Assembly (NCBI GenBank): GCA_907165275.2
Contig: OU015672.1
Location: forward strand, 8,662,501-8,726,500
Source: Zygaena filipendulae
Taxonomy: Eukaryota > Arthropoda > Insecta > Lepidoptera > Zygaenidae
Length of the DNA stretch: 64,000 nucleotides
Direction of reading: 5' to 3'
Of this stretch, positions 1 through 10,550 are shown piece after piece; within the stretch, counting starts at the first letter, position 1; each line of letters starts with the position of its first letter. Made by a program: the position numbers and the translations under genes. The notes under the pieces are model-generated. The model worked only from the letters and a program-made list of their open reading frames with translations. It made no database searches and was not told where the DNA came from.

Positions 1-390
1 GAACCTAGTAAAATATAGAGCAATAGGCTATCTTTGACCTACAAAAACTTCTAAATATATATCATTGGTTTTTTGGAAGATATAAATTATTTTCAAAACT
101 GTATTTTTAGGAGACTGATTAGGTCTCAAACGCACCAAAGGATAGGTAAGTTTTGAGCTCTTTTAGGTCTCAAACGCACTGGTTGAAAGTTCGTTGAAAA
201 TGGTCACGCAGCGAACGTGTTAATAATGACGAACGATGCCGGTAAAAGTATAGAATTTTTTCCATTACCTTTGCTATGATACTGGTCGCCTATCAGCGCC
301 GCGGGACTAGTTCTCACTCAGTCTTCTTCTAGACTCAGAAAAGTAGCCATTTTGATCTACTTAGCTTAACTTTTGTAATTGTCACCAGTT
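1..390. other. gene-free AT-rich DNA
   Basis: No coding region or recognisable element. A short direct repeat, TTTTAGGTCTCAAACGCAC-like, is visible at about 105-140 and 163-180. Confidence 0.5.
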
Positions 391-450
391 TGTACCTATT
401 TGTTTCGTGGTATCAAATAAATTTTATTCTATTCTATTCTAATCTACAAT
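391..450 (+). repeat. LINE 3' tail with (TTCTA)n
   Basis: An AATAAA-like signal (CAAATAAATTTTA) is followed by four TTCTA units. That is the form of a 5'-truncated non-LTR retrotransposon end. No coding part is left, so the family is unknown. Confidence 0.4.
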
Positions 451-1040
451 ATGCGATGCAAATTGTTGGTAACCAAAACGCGCGTGGCGAGCGAGCGTAG
501 CGAGCGTTCCGCGGCAGGGGCCAGCGATGCGTCAAAGACAAACTGCTTGGCAAGCCACGTCGGTTTTATCTTAAAATAAAAGTCGGGCCAGTGTTCTAGC
601 TTGTTTGGGTGCTTTGCATCTTATTTATGGACTCAACCAGTATCACAGCTCATCATCACTTTCACCGGATTCGTCGGTGATTATTACCATTCCCCGCATT
701 TCTCACATTTACCGTAACATATTATGTGCTTACTGTAATTTCATATGTATGCTATCGGAGAATATTATTGAAACTAGAATATCTAATTTACTATAATAAA
801 TTTTGATTTTATACCTGCGTATTTTAGTCACTTCTAGTTTCTTTCAATGAAACTAAAGGAAATACCAAAAGCATTCAAACGACTTCCAAAAAATGCAATT
901 ATTGTGAAAGTTAAAACACCCCTGTTTTAACTTTCACATAATTAGCACACACAATTGTGTGAAAGCTTTAGTATAAGATTTACCACCTTACAAATCTGGC
1001 TAATCATAAGACTAAAAAAAAACATACATACAGCCGAAAG
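447..1040. other. no gene seen
   Basis: AT-rich apart from a GC-rich patch at 480-530 (GCGAGCGAGCGTAGCGAGCG). Short open frames here are not supported by any domain. An inverted repeat AGTTAAAACAC/GTTTTAACTTTCAC lies near 908-937. Confidence 0.4.
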
Positions 1041-1041
1041 C

Positions 1042-1135
1042 AGAACCTCCTCTTTTTCAACCGACTTTTCAAAAAGGAGGAGGTTCTCAATTCAACGCGT
1101 ATGTTTTTTCTTTGTTACCTCATATCTCTCGACTG
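1042..1135. repeat. GGAGGAGGTTCT hairpin repeat, copy 1
   Basis: AGAACCTCCTC at 1042 is inverted as GGAGGAGGTTCT near 1077-1088, with ACCGACTT between. Similar segments recur at 1608-1690 and inverted at 8041-8110, so this is a dispersed short repeat. No protein is encoded. Confidence 0.5.
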
Positions 1136-1164
1136 CGTGAAGCGATTTGATGATTCTTTTTTTG

Positions 1165-1320
1165 TTTAGCACAAACCAATAATAATATTACGTGTATTAT
1201 TGTCTTTTGGATTAAATCGGTATTTTGTTGTTTTTAGCTTTTTAGTTTCGTGTTTTTGAAAGTCGCTTTTTATTTTGTTATTAGAAGTCGGGTAGGTAAT
1301 CAGTTTTACCTACTCTTTGT
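1165..1320 (+). repeat. dispersed repeat (TCGGTATTTTGTT type), copy 1
   Basis: AATATTACGTGTATTATTG, then TTTTGGATTAAATCGGTATT and GTTTTTGAAAGTCG. The same ordered motifs occur at 3410-3560 and 57450-57545. Class of mobile DNA not known. Confidence 0.45.
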
Positions 1321-1607
1321 TGCAAAGTTATACGATGACATACCCAATATTGTTGGTTTAGAACAATATTTTTATACCTTAAATAAACATTTACATAATA
1401 CTAATTGAAACATCCCACTGAAAACTCGCTGTTGGTAATCTAGGCTTAAGCCTCAGAGAAAACGTGGCCTAAAAGATGAAATTCAGCCGTGCAAAAGGTT
1501 TAAAAGAGGATTACCTATGACACATACATAGCCTTGGTATCCCAGCGGTGTCTAGAATCTTCTTTTATCCTCCTAAGGAAACGGCGTTTCATTGCCGTTG
1601 GAACTTA

Positions 1608-1690
1608 TTAACCGACATCCAAAAAGGAGGAGGTTCTATGTTCGATTGTATGTATGTTTTTTTTTGTGTCTCTTTTTCGATCTACTTACG
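1608..1690 (+). repeat. GGAGGAGGTTCT repeat, copy 2
   Basis: ACCGACATCCAAAAAGGAGG then AGGTTCTATGTTCGATTGTA. Matches 8041-8110 on the other strand (ACAATCGAACATAGAACCTC). Confidence 0.5.
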
Positions 1691-1724
1691 AATTACTACA
1701 AATATTAGCTGTTTATATAAAACT

Positions 1725-1800
1725 AGCTGATCCCCGCGGTTTCACCCGTATTAATTTCGGAGTTCCCGCGGGAATTCCGGATTAAAATTTGTAATCTTGT
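1725..1800 (-). mobile_element. Helitron-type fragment (3' end)
   Basis: Reads from CTAG through CCCCGCGGTTTCACCCG and TTCCCGCGGGAATTCCGG, the reverse complement of the family's 3' end. Truncated after about 75 bp. Confidence 0.65.
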
Positions 1801-1970
1801 AATTTGTAATGAATGAATTTATTATGTTATAATACTATATTATGAATTTATTATACATAGGGGAATCATCTTGGGAGTAAAATTTGTTGAAATAAACGCG
1901 AAAAAATATAAATATTCTTTCAAAACTATAAAGGAGACATTTTAATAGATTTATTATTCATTATGGACTA

Positions 1971-2160
1971 GCTGTGCCCCGTAGTTTCACACGCGTTAAT
2001 TTCAGAGATCCCACGGGAATTCCGGGATAAAAAGTAACCTAAGTTACTCCTTAGTTAGCTGATATTGCTAACTGCCAGTGAAAGTCTCGTTACAATCGGT
2101 CCAGCCGTTTCAGAGATTAAGTATCCGGAACAAACAGGCAGACAGAAATTTTTTAAAAAT
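1971..2160 (-). mobile_element. Helitron-type copy, decayed
   Basis: CTAGCTGTGCCCC terminus, degenerate hairpin, CCCACGGGAATTCCGGG palindrome remnant and the internal AATCGGTCCAGCCGTTTC segment. The outer 5' end is not recognisable. Confidence 0.6.
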
Positions 2161-2177
2161 TGTTTTTTTGAGCAATT

Positions 2178-2284
2178 TCACGAGGTAAACCTTCCTCATG
2201 AATTATCTATATTTTATCCTGGAATTCCCGCGGGAACTCCGAAATTGCAATGGATGCATGGATGAAACCGCGGGAGACAGCTGG
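2178..2284 (+). mobile_element. Helitron-type fragment (3' end)
   Basis: GGAATTCCCGCGGGAACTCC, then GATGAAACCGCGGGAGACAG and CTGG in place of CTAG. Only the 3' part is kept. Confidence 0.6.
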
Positions 2285-2890
2285 TTTTACAATAATTCGT
2301 ATGTCTCTTTTGTTTTGTTGTTTGTTTGTTTTGTTGATATTATTCCATTATTTTTACTAGTTTCGACATTGACATACCTACCTAAAAGACGTTTTTAAAC
2401 AAAAAAAGCTAATTTTTCAGTTACATAAAGGTTTTCATTATTTCAAATCTAATAAGTATTAATATTATTGTCTTTTTTAACCACGAAATCTCATACCGCC
2501 ATGAACAAAATCACACACAAAATGTCCAATAAAAGCCTTTTCAAACTCAACTTCTTAAACAACTTCACACTATTACTGCCTGCCTACTTATTAGTCATTA
2601 ACATTTAAGTTTTTTGTTTTAGATATACAATATTTTTGAATAATATCGCGAATCGTATTTGTTTAGAAACCGAACGCGACGCGACACGACAGCACGCGTC
2701 GAGAGACGGCGCCCGACTGGCGCACAGTTTTTCAGACTTCAGCTTTTCAGGACCAGAGACTAGAGGGAGGCTTGTCCAAGCCCTTCCTATCAGTTTTTGA
2801 TATAACAGTAATATCATCCAATCAGGCAACAAGAACCCATAGAAACACTTAAAAACCTCACAGTAAGACAGTATGAAAATCGATTCTTAA

Positions 2891-3043
2891 TCCTTACTAA
2901 TATTATAAATGCAAAAGTGAAAAGCGAGTTTGTTTATTTGTTTGTTTGTTACGCTTTCACGCCTTAACGGCTCAACCGATCATCACAAAATTTTGCATGC
3001 ACGTTGACAGGGGTACAGAGAAGGACATACATACCTACCTACC
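2891..3043 (+). mobile_element. Helitron-type copy ending in a microsatellite
   Basis: Starts TCCTTACTAATATTATAAAT after an A and contains ACGCTTTCACGCCTTAACGG and TTTTGCATGCACGTTG. It stops at GAAGGACATAC, exactly where the (ATGAA)n array begins, so the 3' hairpin and CTAG are missing. Confidence 0.7.
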
Positions 3044-3346
3044 AAATGAAATGAAATAAAATGAAATGAAATGAAATGAAATGAAATGAAATGAAATGAA
3101 ATGAAATGAAATGAAATGAAATGAAATGAAATGAAATGAAATGAAATGAAATGAAATGAAATGAAATGAAATGAAATGAAATGAAATGAAATGAAATGAA
3201 ATGAAATGAAATGAAATGAAATGAAATGAAATGAAATGAAATGAAATGAAATGAAATGAAATGAAATGAAATGAAATGAAATGAAATGAAATGAAATGAA
3301 ATGAAATGAAATGAAATGAAATGAAATGAAATGAAATGAAATGAAA
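3044..3346 (+). repeat. (ATGAA)n microsatellite
   Basis: About 60 units of the pentamer ATGAA, nearly perfect, with one AAATAAA interruption near 3056. It lies directly against a truncated Helitron copy. Confidence 0.97.
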
Positions 3347-3361
3347 GTTTATCTACCTACC

Positions 3362-3560
3362 TATTGCCTATTTGGCTAGGCACCGACTTCAAACCGATCA
3401 GTAGGTAGCTCAAACTAAAAATAATATTACCTGGACTTTTGCATTCCAGATGAAATCGGTATTTTATTATTTTATCCTTTTTAGTGTAGCGCATACCTAT
3501 ACGAGTGTTTGTGTTTTTTGAAGTCGGTTTAATTTTTTTGTTAAAATTTTGTTTATTCGT
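3362..3560 (+). repeat. dispersed repeat (TCGGTATTTTGTT type), copy 2
   Basis: ATAATATTACCTGGACTTTT, GATGAAATCGGTATTTTATT and TTTTTTGAAGTCGGTTTAAT in the same order as at 1165-1320. GGCTAGGCACCGACTT at 3372 recurs near 50020. Confidence 0.45.
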
Positions 3561-3561
3561 A

Positions 3562-3640
3562 GTAATAAGATAAGATAAGATAAACTACTCAGCTAGAACA
3601 AACACATACACCACGCAACAAACACTTTTTAATATAGTGG
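3562..3640 (-). repeat. LINE 3' end with (TAAGA)n tail
   Basis: AAGATAAGATAAGATAAAC followed by AGAACAAACACATACACCAC. The same arrangement is at 7973-8040 and, more diverged, at 32398-32470. Read as a minus-strand LINE tail. Confidence 0.5.
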
Positions 3641-3771
3641 TAAATAAAATTAATGAATTAATCTACTACTATTACGTATTTTATTGTTTTGAGTTGGCGG
3701 GCAGACGCGGTCGGATATCGCGCGGACGCATCCCCTTAAGGGCTCCGCTGAAAACCATCCATTTCGGCATC

Positions 3772-3870
3772 GCAAAAATTTTTAGGCGAATGTTGTTTGA
3801 GTGTCAAATTTTCTCATATATTTTTTAATTTTTTGCGATGCCGAATAAAGATTTGTCTATGTCTATGTCT
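3772..3870 (+). repeat. LINE-like 3' tail (GATGCCGAATAAAGA)
   Basis: AGGCGAATGTTG, a T-rich stretch, then GATGCCGAATAAAGAT with an AATAAA signal. A second copy is at 6475-6550. Confidence 0.45.
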
Positions 3871-3944
3871 AAAAGTACTTATGTGGTGCAGTGCCTTGCT
3901 AAAAAGGACTCCACTAACTACTAATAATAATTTGCTGTTGAAAG

Positions 3945-4423
3945 TATACCCCTGTGGAACTCCTTCCCGACTCGCTCAGACAGAAAGAGTCATTGGGCTC
4001 TTTTAAAGCTGCACTTCAAAGGCACTATTTAACTCTAAGTGGCTATCCACAGTAATTATGATTAATGTATGTAGTGTAAAATATCGTTTTATTTTTATTT
4101 TTATATGTGTATTATATCACCTATTGCTACTTGTATGTACGTATGGCATATGTATGTGTATAAAGTTGTATTATATTAAGGACACCTAAGTATTAGCGTT
4201 GTATTATCCTTATATAGTATATAGCTAGGTATTACGTTGTGCACCCAGCACCCGCTTCTAGTTTCTATTTACAGCTCTCTATCACTTTAAGGTTGCCTTG
4301 AAAAGATTGCCTCTAGCAATAAGGCCGCCTTTTGCTCTGTATTTACTTTTTATCTGTCTTAGTTTTTATTTTCTCTTCTGGGGCAATAAAGCATATTTGA
4401 TTTGATTTGATTTGATTTGAATA
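3945..4423 (+). mobile_element. 5'-truncated LINE, reverse transcriptase C-terminus and 3' UTR
   Basis: The frame beginning CTGTGGAACTCC reads LWNSFPTRSDRK, the usual closing motif (LWNSLP...) of non-LTR reverse transcriptases. A small deletion puts the following residues out of frame. A 3' UTR follows, then GCAATAAAGCATATTTGA and a (TTTGA)4 tail. The minus-strand copy at 50310-50797 keeps the frame intact to its stop. Clade not determined. Confidence 0.7.
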
Positions 4424-4439
4424 ATAATAGATGCAGAAC

Positions 4440-4520
4440 TCGTGGTGGGCGCTACGTGGTCGCCCGCGGGAGCGCCCACCGGGGCCGTGGGCGGACTCGG
4501 GGCGCACTACCAGCGAATTA
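4440..4520. other. GC-rich patch
   Basis: CGCCCGCGGGAGCGCCC and neighbours stand out from the AT-rich surroundings, just after a LINE tail. No gene or known element seen. Confidence 0.3.
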
Positions 4521-4649
4521 TGCTCCACAGCTGTTTCACCGTGTAACCGCTGTTTGGGTTCGCAAAATTATTCGGGATATTTCGGGGTTCTATACGAAAG
4601 TCAGCTTATCACCTACTCATATCGTCAACTGATGTTTTTATTGAAAATA

Positions 4650-4800
4650 CTAGCTGTTTTACTTTTACCCGCGTTAAGTTCGGAGTTGCCACGGGAATTC
4701 CGAGGTAAAAGTACCTAATGTCCTTCTCTATACTCCTGACAATGTGTATGCAAAATTCCATGATGATCGGTTGAGTAGATAAAGCGTGGAAGCGTAATAA
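4650..4800 (-). mobile_element. Helitron-type copy
   Basis: CTAGCTGTTTTACTTTTACC terminus, GCCACGGGAATTCCGAGG palindrome remnant, TCCTTCTCTATACTCCTGAC, GATGATCGGTTGAG. The 5' end (TTATAATATTAG) is lost. Confidence 0.65.
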
Positions 4801-5455
4801 ATGAAAAAAAAAAAACAAGCAGTATCCGCGATTCTGTACATTGAATATTTTTACCGAAAATTGACAGAGGGCGGGAATAGAAGAGTAACCAAACGCAAAA
4901 AATCTCTTCTGTCCGTATGTGGGTTCACGATAATCTCCGAATCACCCGAACGGTTTGTCATGCGGTTCTCACAGAAAGATTAGGTAAGCTTAGCCTGGAG
5001 CTTTGTTTCTTTTAAATCGGATGAGAGAAAAGCTGAGAACGTTTCACGCGGGTGAAACCTCGAGTCATAGCTAGTTTAGCAAGGGATAGTAAGCATACCG
5101 TTGACATACATAACTATCGGCTGTGCTCAGCCTATTGTTTTCGCTGAAACAGCCATAATATAACCACATTTTTCCTTCGTCTCTTCCATATATCAGCAAT
5201 TTCGGTGTTCCCGCAAGAACTGTTCGATGTGTCTAAAGTAGCTGATACACGTCGTTGCTTTGTTTTAACGACAGACAACAAACAAACACTCTCCCAAAGT
5301 GTCTTTTGAAACAAGTCTTTCTATTTTCCCCTTTTCCCAATTTAGCATGCTTTTATAACACAACACGTCATCTGAAGAAAGTGGTTCACTGTAGCCGCCT
5401 ATAGTCGATAGCGCTTTGATAGCTAAAAGAGAACAAACAGAGTAACGTCGCAGGG
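4801..5455. other. no gene seen
   Basis: AT-rich, with degenerate Helitron-like bits near 4930-5070 (GGGTGAAACCTCGAGTCATA, then GCTAGT). The overlapping open frames between 5130 and 5490 match no family I know. Confidence 0.35.
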
Positions 5456-5739
5456 CAGTGGCCGACTTACACATTTTGCCGCCAGTATTCAAATTATCCC
5501 GCCCCTACCGACTTCTACAATTCGATAGGTACCCTAGTTCTAAATCACATAAATTGCAATTTTGTTTGTCAATGAAATTGTAATTTAATTATTTGTGTAG
5601 ATACTAGCGGATCAATGTGTCAGTTACTACATTGTTTTGACAACTCAACGATACACCATAGTTATGATTGTACAGGAAATAGTTTTTTGGTAAAATTTTG
5701 ACCTCGCCGCCCCTAAAGCCTGCTGGAAATCCGCCGCTG
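5456..5739. mobile_element. non-autonomous hAT-type element (284 bp)
   Basis: Termini are inverted: CAGTGGCCGACTTACACA on the left and, read inward from the right, CAGCGGCGGATTTCCAGC, followed on both sides by GCCGCC/GGCGGC blocks. The flanking octamers are TCGCAGGG (5448-5455) and TCTCAGGG (5740-5747), 7 of 8 identical, as expected for a hAT 8-bp target duplication. No transposase inside. Confidence 0.75.
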
Positions 5740-5747
5740 TCTCAGGG

Positions 5748-6299
5748 TAAAGTATTAAAGCTAGAGGGAGCAAAGGAAACTGGCCTGCGGGTCTGTTGGT
5801 ACATTGAAAACTCAAATTACCAAAAATTTATAGGGACGTTAAAAACATTTTAATCTGTTCACTTTAATCTCCAAAGGTTTTGAACGCAGTCGCAGTGAAC
5901 GAAGTCGCATGCAGCAACACAATATAGGCTTTTTTTGGAAAAAGTAATACTTTTACCTCTGAACTATGAGTTTCAATGAGAATATATCAATAAAAATTCG
6001 AATCTAAATCTTTCACACGTAATAAAAATATTATAAACTTTAAATTACTTAAATAATATTTGCACAAGCAATGAAAAGAAAATATTATGTCCATAAAAAT
6101 ATTTTAAATATAAAATATTCACAACACGCGATGTGAAAACGTAATTATCCTTTTTTCAGCAAAAAGAAAATTGTGTAGCGAAAAATTATTAAGATATTTA
6201 AAATGGAACTGACAGGCCGCTCAATAAGTCTTGAATCTTACAGGACTGGCGTCACTTTATCCATATTGCGCTAATGGTCCTTCTTTCTAATTTATTTCT
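5748..6299. other. no gene seen
   Basis: AT-rich. GCAGTCGCAGTGAACGAAGT at 5886 is the only GC-richer stretch. No repeat or coding signal was recognised. Confidence 0.35.
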
Positions 6300-6457
6300 G
6301 CGGGGTTAGCCAATTTGACATTCTACAATCGTTAACGCATAGAAAACTAGAATAGAAAACTTTGGTCGGCCAATCAAAACTCGACATGACGATTCGTAAA
6401 CATAAGTATGTTTTCTATGCGTCAACGATTGTAGAATGTCAACTTGGCTAACCCCGC
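6300..6457. mobile_element. foldback MITE with ~46-bp inverted repeats
   Basis: GCGGGGTTAGCCAATTTGAC at the left is mirrored by GCGGGGTTAGCCAAGTTGAC read inward from the right, and similarity continues through ATTCTACAATCGTT and ACGCATAGAAAAC. The arms fill most of the 158 bp. No clear target duplication. Confidence 0.75.
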
Positions 6458-6474
6458 TGGTCTGAGTTGCGAAT

Positions 6475-6560
6475 GGTTTTAGGCGAATGTTGTAGTGTTA
6501 AATTTTGTCACATTTTTTTTTATTTTCTGTGATGCCGAATAAAGATATAATAATAATAAT
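6475..6560 (+). repeat. LINE-like 3' tail (GATGCCGAATAAAGA), copy 2
   Basis: AGGCGAATGTTGTAGTGT, T-rich tract, GATGCCGAATAAAGATA, then (ATA)n. Parallel to 3772-3870. Confidence 0.5.
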
Positions 6561-6700
6561 AATCCACATCACAACACACCAAACAACACACAGATCTACT
6601 TGATCCCACAGTAAGCTATTATTAACTTGTGTCGTGGAAACCAAGCAAACGTGGTATATACTCCATAGAATTACTTATATATTATACTATACATATATAT

Positions 6701-6822
6701 ACACACCCAGACTGGAAAATGGAACCCTGTGTTCCTCACACAAAGTCCACCCCCACCGGGAATCGAACCCGGAACCCCTTGATTAGTCTACGCATGGTGA
6801 CCTCTGCGCCAATCGGGTCGTC
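6701..6822 (-). mobile_element. tRNA-derived SINE
   Basis: On the minus strand: GATTGGCGCAGAGG (box A-like), then GGGTTCGATTCCCGGTGGGG (box B), then a tRNA-unrelated body with GAACACAGGGTTCCATTTTC. The ordered match to 28024-28145 defines the family. The box B arm GGGTTCGATTCCC is a good T-stem, but there is no intact cloverleaf, so it is not a functional tRNA. Confidence 0.75.
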
Positions 6823-7042
6823 GATATGTCTATGTCTATAGGTAAAAGAGCATAATATAATATAGCACTGCTCCCTATATATAGCAGTGCCTATTCGATG
6901 TAGACGCGCAGTTACCCAGGACGCCTATTCGACACAGCCGGAATTTCTCAGAACTCTCCGATTACGGGCGTGTTAAATGACATTCAGAGCTCGTGGGAAT
7001 ATTTCCTGCTGAGAAATCAAAATGGTTTATGTATCGATAAAC

Positions 7043-7240
7043 TAGCTGTCCCCCGCGGTTTCACTCGCGGTGATTTCAGAGATTCGGATAAAGAGTAGCC
7101 TATGTCACTCAGGACTAGCGTAGCTTCCTAGAAGTGAAACAATTTTCAAAATCGGTTCAGTAGATCCAGAGATTACCCCCTACAACGTCACAAACTCACA
7201 AATACACAAACTTTACCTACCTCTTTATAATAATAATAAT
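7043..7240 (-). mobile_element. Helitron-type copy, CACAAACTCACAAA subfamily
   Basis: CTAGCTGTCCCCCGCGGTTT terminus, then GTAGCTTCCTAGAAGTGAAA, TCCAGAGATTACCCCCTA and CGTCACAAACTCACAAATAC. This copy shows the uninterrupted form of a site that carries an insertion in the copies at 23228 and 48955. Confidence 0.7.
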
Positions 7241-7589
7241 CTTTTATTACCAATTAATTAAGGAAAATTGCAAAACCAGGAATTACAACTATTTAGAGTA
7301 AAAACAAACTCAACAAGTTGGTAAATGACAGAATTGATGATAACCTAGCTTGTGTATAGGATAAAGATAATTATCATTAGGTCATTAGCTATGTACTAAC
7401 TGTAGGAAAGCTAAATAAAAAAGACCGTGCATTTTCAACCAATCGAAGTGATTATTTATGATAATTATTGGAAAGGGAAAAACAAGACAATTTAGAGTTT
7501 AGAAGTATATTAAGCGGTTAAATCCTTTATTCCATACCTACATTTATGTCAGAGACAAACTAAAATTGTAACTCCGAGCGAGTTGAAAC
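7241..7589. other. no gene seen
   Basis: AT-rich, starting with an (ATA)n tract that may be a minus-strand LINE tail. No domain or further repeat recognised. Confidence 0.3.
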
Positions 7590-7665
7590 GTTCATGGCCC
7601 CCCAAAAGTTCAGTAGTTGGAAGTTCGCATGTTGCGGGTTCAGTTCCCGTTGGGGTTGACGAGTA
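7590..7665 (+). repeat. possible tRNA-like SINE head
   Basis: GCGGGTTCAGTTCCCGTTGG resembles a box B arm, preceded by a poor box A. No second copy was seen in the window, so this is tentative. Confidence 0.25.
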
Positions 7666-7972
7666 ACTTTCCGACAGCATTCTTGCAGCTCTACAATATC
7701 TACTGGCGTTATTTGCGCCACATGTTTGTGCTCTTACCGTAGGATGTCGTAGTTTAAATGCAGACAGATGAACATGTCCGTTTTGCTTCGTACCAGGACT
7801 GAACGAATAGGAAATGCATTTTGTCAATAAAGGGTGTTGTTAACTCTGTAGTGTAACGTTATAATACAGTCTAACACTGACTCACAATTAATAGAATGAA
7901 GAAAATTATGATACTGCAAGAAATTGTAAATAAATAATTTTAGATTTAAAAACCGGTGTTCAAAAAGATACG

Positions 7973-8040
7973 ATAAGATAAGATAAACTTTATTCAGCAA
8001 GAACAAACACACACACCACGCAACAAACACAAAAATACAA
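7973..8040 (-). repeat. LINE 3' end with (TAAGA)n tail
   Basis: GATAAGATAAGATAAAC, then TATTCAGCAAGAACAAACAC. Same family as 3562-3640. Confidence 0.55.
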
Positions 8041-8074
8041 AGGTAAAAAAAAACATACGTACAATCGAACATAG

Positions 8075-8276
8075 AACCTCCTCCTTTTTGGAAGTCGGTT
8101 AATAATAACAATAATATAATATGGTGCAGTGCCTTGCTAAAAGGGACTCCACTCAGCATGTGCTGCGACCGTAGTAACCTCCTCCTTTTTGGAAGTCGGT
8201 TAATAATAACAATAATATAATATGGTGCAGTGCCTTGCTAAAAGGGACTCCACTCAGCATGTGCTGCGACCGTAGT
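8075..8276. repeat. perfect 101-bp tandem duplication
   Basis: The block from AACCTCCTCCTTTTTGG to GCTGCGACCGTAGT occurs at 8075-8175 and again at 8176-8276 with no difference that I can see. It contains GTGCAGTGCCTTGCTAAAAG, also found near 3882. Confidence 0.9.
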
Positions 8277-9945
8277 AGCCACAGCGCTGGTATTCAGTGG
8301 AAAATATCTTAATAGGTACTTAGGTAGTACACTGACTGTCTGCAAACAACAATGATCAAAATTTACTTTCTTTTCGGGCGTGGTTACTAATCCCAGACCC
8401 TCGCTGCTAACAATATCACTGCCATTGTACTCATGATGAGGTAAAACCAAATCTTTCCATGATATTTTTATCCTTTGAAATCCTATTTCATTTAGGATAA
8501 AATAAAAGGACAATTTATTTATTAACTCGAACACTTTGATGTCTATTCCGCTTGGTTTAACTTTACCCCTTTTAACGTTGGGTTGTATCTGCTAATAATA
8601 TTTATATATTAGCTCTTGACCCAAAAATACGAATTTCCACCGCCTCTGTCAAGCCCGTGAACAGCCCATCGTTGTATAATAGTTAGTAGGTAGGTACGTA
8701 GGTATATCAATATAAAGGAGTGGGCGAGATGGGGAATGATGATAAGTTTTATGCGACGGTAGCGTACATTTATAATGCAAAAAAGTCAGATAAAGCGTCT
8801 ATTAGGTGCCTTTCTAAGCCAAACAACTTGCTGACAAAAAATAGGTACCTACATTAGGTAATTCCAAAATGTATGTCGACAAATTAAAATTTCGAAAAAA
8901 AAAAAAAAATTACCAGTGATAAATTGTTATGCATTTGACGAAATTGTTGTAAATAAAAATTGTTTCTTGCGGAATATGAAAACCGGTTTTGATGTTGCTG
9001 TCTTAATTTTGCTTGGATATTCACACATTTTGAAATAGGCTTCTAGCGGTTTTTAAACAAACTACGATGTACGAACTAAAATCGCCCACAGGAAGAAAAG
9101 GATTGGTTATTCAGCAGTTATAATATATTGTTAAGAGATGGCGTTGTTTTGGCACCTTTCTTCACCATTTTACCAATAATAACAGCGACACCTATGTATT
9201 ACAAAACAAAACAACTCTGTATTTTTTTCGGTGTTGGTTTAAAATCGAACCAAAAACTGAAACTAAATTTGCTATTCTACGACAGATGGCAGCAATTCTT
9301 GAGTTCAAGAAACGAATATAGATGGCACTGTATGAAATTGACGCATTTTATCACTGCTATTGAGTCATCTACTCTGTAATAGATGGCAGCACAAGACTTT
9401 TATTATGACAATATTTTTACTGTGCACATAATGCACCAGGATTGTAGGTAGGTAATTTGAATCAGTTGTAAATACATTTAGTGGTAATGTTTTTATATTT
9501 GTTTCAGGATGATTGGATTTTAATAATATTATGTACTTAGTTCTTAAACAATGAAGTTTAGGTAGGTACCTATCTACATTCCTTTTAAATGAAACAAGGT
9601 TTCAAAGTAAACAGTTTTGTTTGTATGAGAAAATGGGAAATATCGGACGCTCTTTAAATAAAAATACGTCCCACGACCCGGAATCTCTTTATATTGATTC
9701 CGAAGGGTTAACATTTCGGATATTTTTTTTCTCGGTACAGCAAAGAGTCTCCAAGGATATCGCCGGAATACTTAGTCACAAGTAGGTACATGTAGGTTGT
9801 TTCCATCGAAGCTTCCATTTTATTCTTCCAAAAAGTTTATCAGAGAAACCACTGACAACCAACATTGGTGTAGCGCTTTATTTAATTTGGCGTCTTTCAT
9901 CACTGCGCTGCGCCATCAGCGCTTCCTGTAGAATCTAAAAGCGAA
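8277..9945. other. long stretch with no recognised gene
   Basis: AT-rich. A 15-A run lies near 8895-8910, and AGATGGCAGCA occurs near 9286 and 9382. Open frames at 8238-8534 (minus) and 9128-9379 (plus) show no known motif, and I do not call them genes. Confidence 0.4.
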
Positions 9946-10240
9946 TCCTTACTAATATTATAACTGCGAAAGTGAGTTGGTTTGTTTGTTTGATTGTTTG
10001 TTACGCTTTCACGGCTAAACGGCTCAACTACTTACACGATTTCGCATACACGTTGTCAGGGGTACAGAGAAAGACATAGGTTACTATTAATCCCGGAATT
10101 CCCACGGGAACTCCGTAATCAACGCGGAAGGAACTACATTAAATTTTGCATACTACTTACACGTTGTCAAGGGTAAGTACAGAAAAAAAATATAGTTTAG
10201 TATAAGTACTTTTATCTCAGAATACCCGCGGGATCTCCGA
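9946..10240 (+). mobile_element. Helitron-type copies, composite
   Basis: Starts TCCTTACTAATATTATAACT after an A, with ACGCTTTCACGGCTAAACGG and CGGAATTCCCACGGGAACTC. It then repeats the CATACTACTTACACGTTGTC and CCCGCGGGATCTCCG segments, so two overlapping or duplicated copies are likely. No CTAG end. Confidence 0.6.
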
Positions 10241-10471
10241 AACTAACTCTCTCTCTCTTAAACTAAAAAAATTCAATACCATTAATTTTTCTATTGATCA
10301 AAGATGTTTCTAGGGAGGGCAATGTCTAAAAATTATAAAATTTTAATTAAAACAATTACGTTCTCCTTCTGCAGGGTAACTTTTTTATGGTTAACAGGCG
10401 TTTGGTTGACTACAACTCACCTTGGTTTAGAGACGGTAAGATCAAAGATTTTAAGCAAATCTAGATAAGAA
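10241..10471. other. no gene seen
   Basis: AT-rich spacer. A (CT)n tract lies at 10248-10258. Confidence 0.3.
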
Positions 10472-10550
10472 TAAGAACTAGCTTTCAAGTGAGGCTGTGG
10501 GAACACACCGTTAGATTTCAACCTGAAAGTGGTAACTATAGCCTGTAAGT
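10472..10550 (+). repeat. GGGCAAACGGG repeat, 3' part
   Basis: CTTTCAAGTGAGGCTGTGGG, then AACACACCGTTAGATT and CTGAAAGTGGTAACTA match the second half of the copy at 29695-29945. Confidence 0.6.

Noticed and set aside
480..535. CpG island promoter
   Set aside because: Only about 50 bp of GC-rich repeat, with no gene next to it.
6701..6822. Functional tRNA gene
   Set aside because: Box A and box B are present but no cloverleaf closes, and the match to 28024 continues far past the tRNA part. It is a SINE.
8238..8534. 98-codon minus-strand gene
   Set aside because: Its start lies in unique AT-rich DNA and its end in the 101-bp duplication; no motif.
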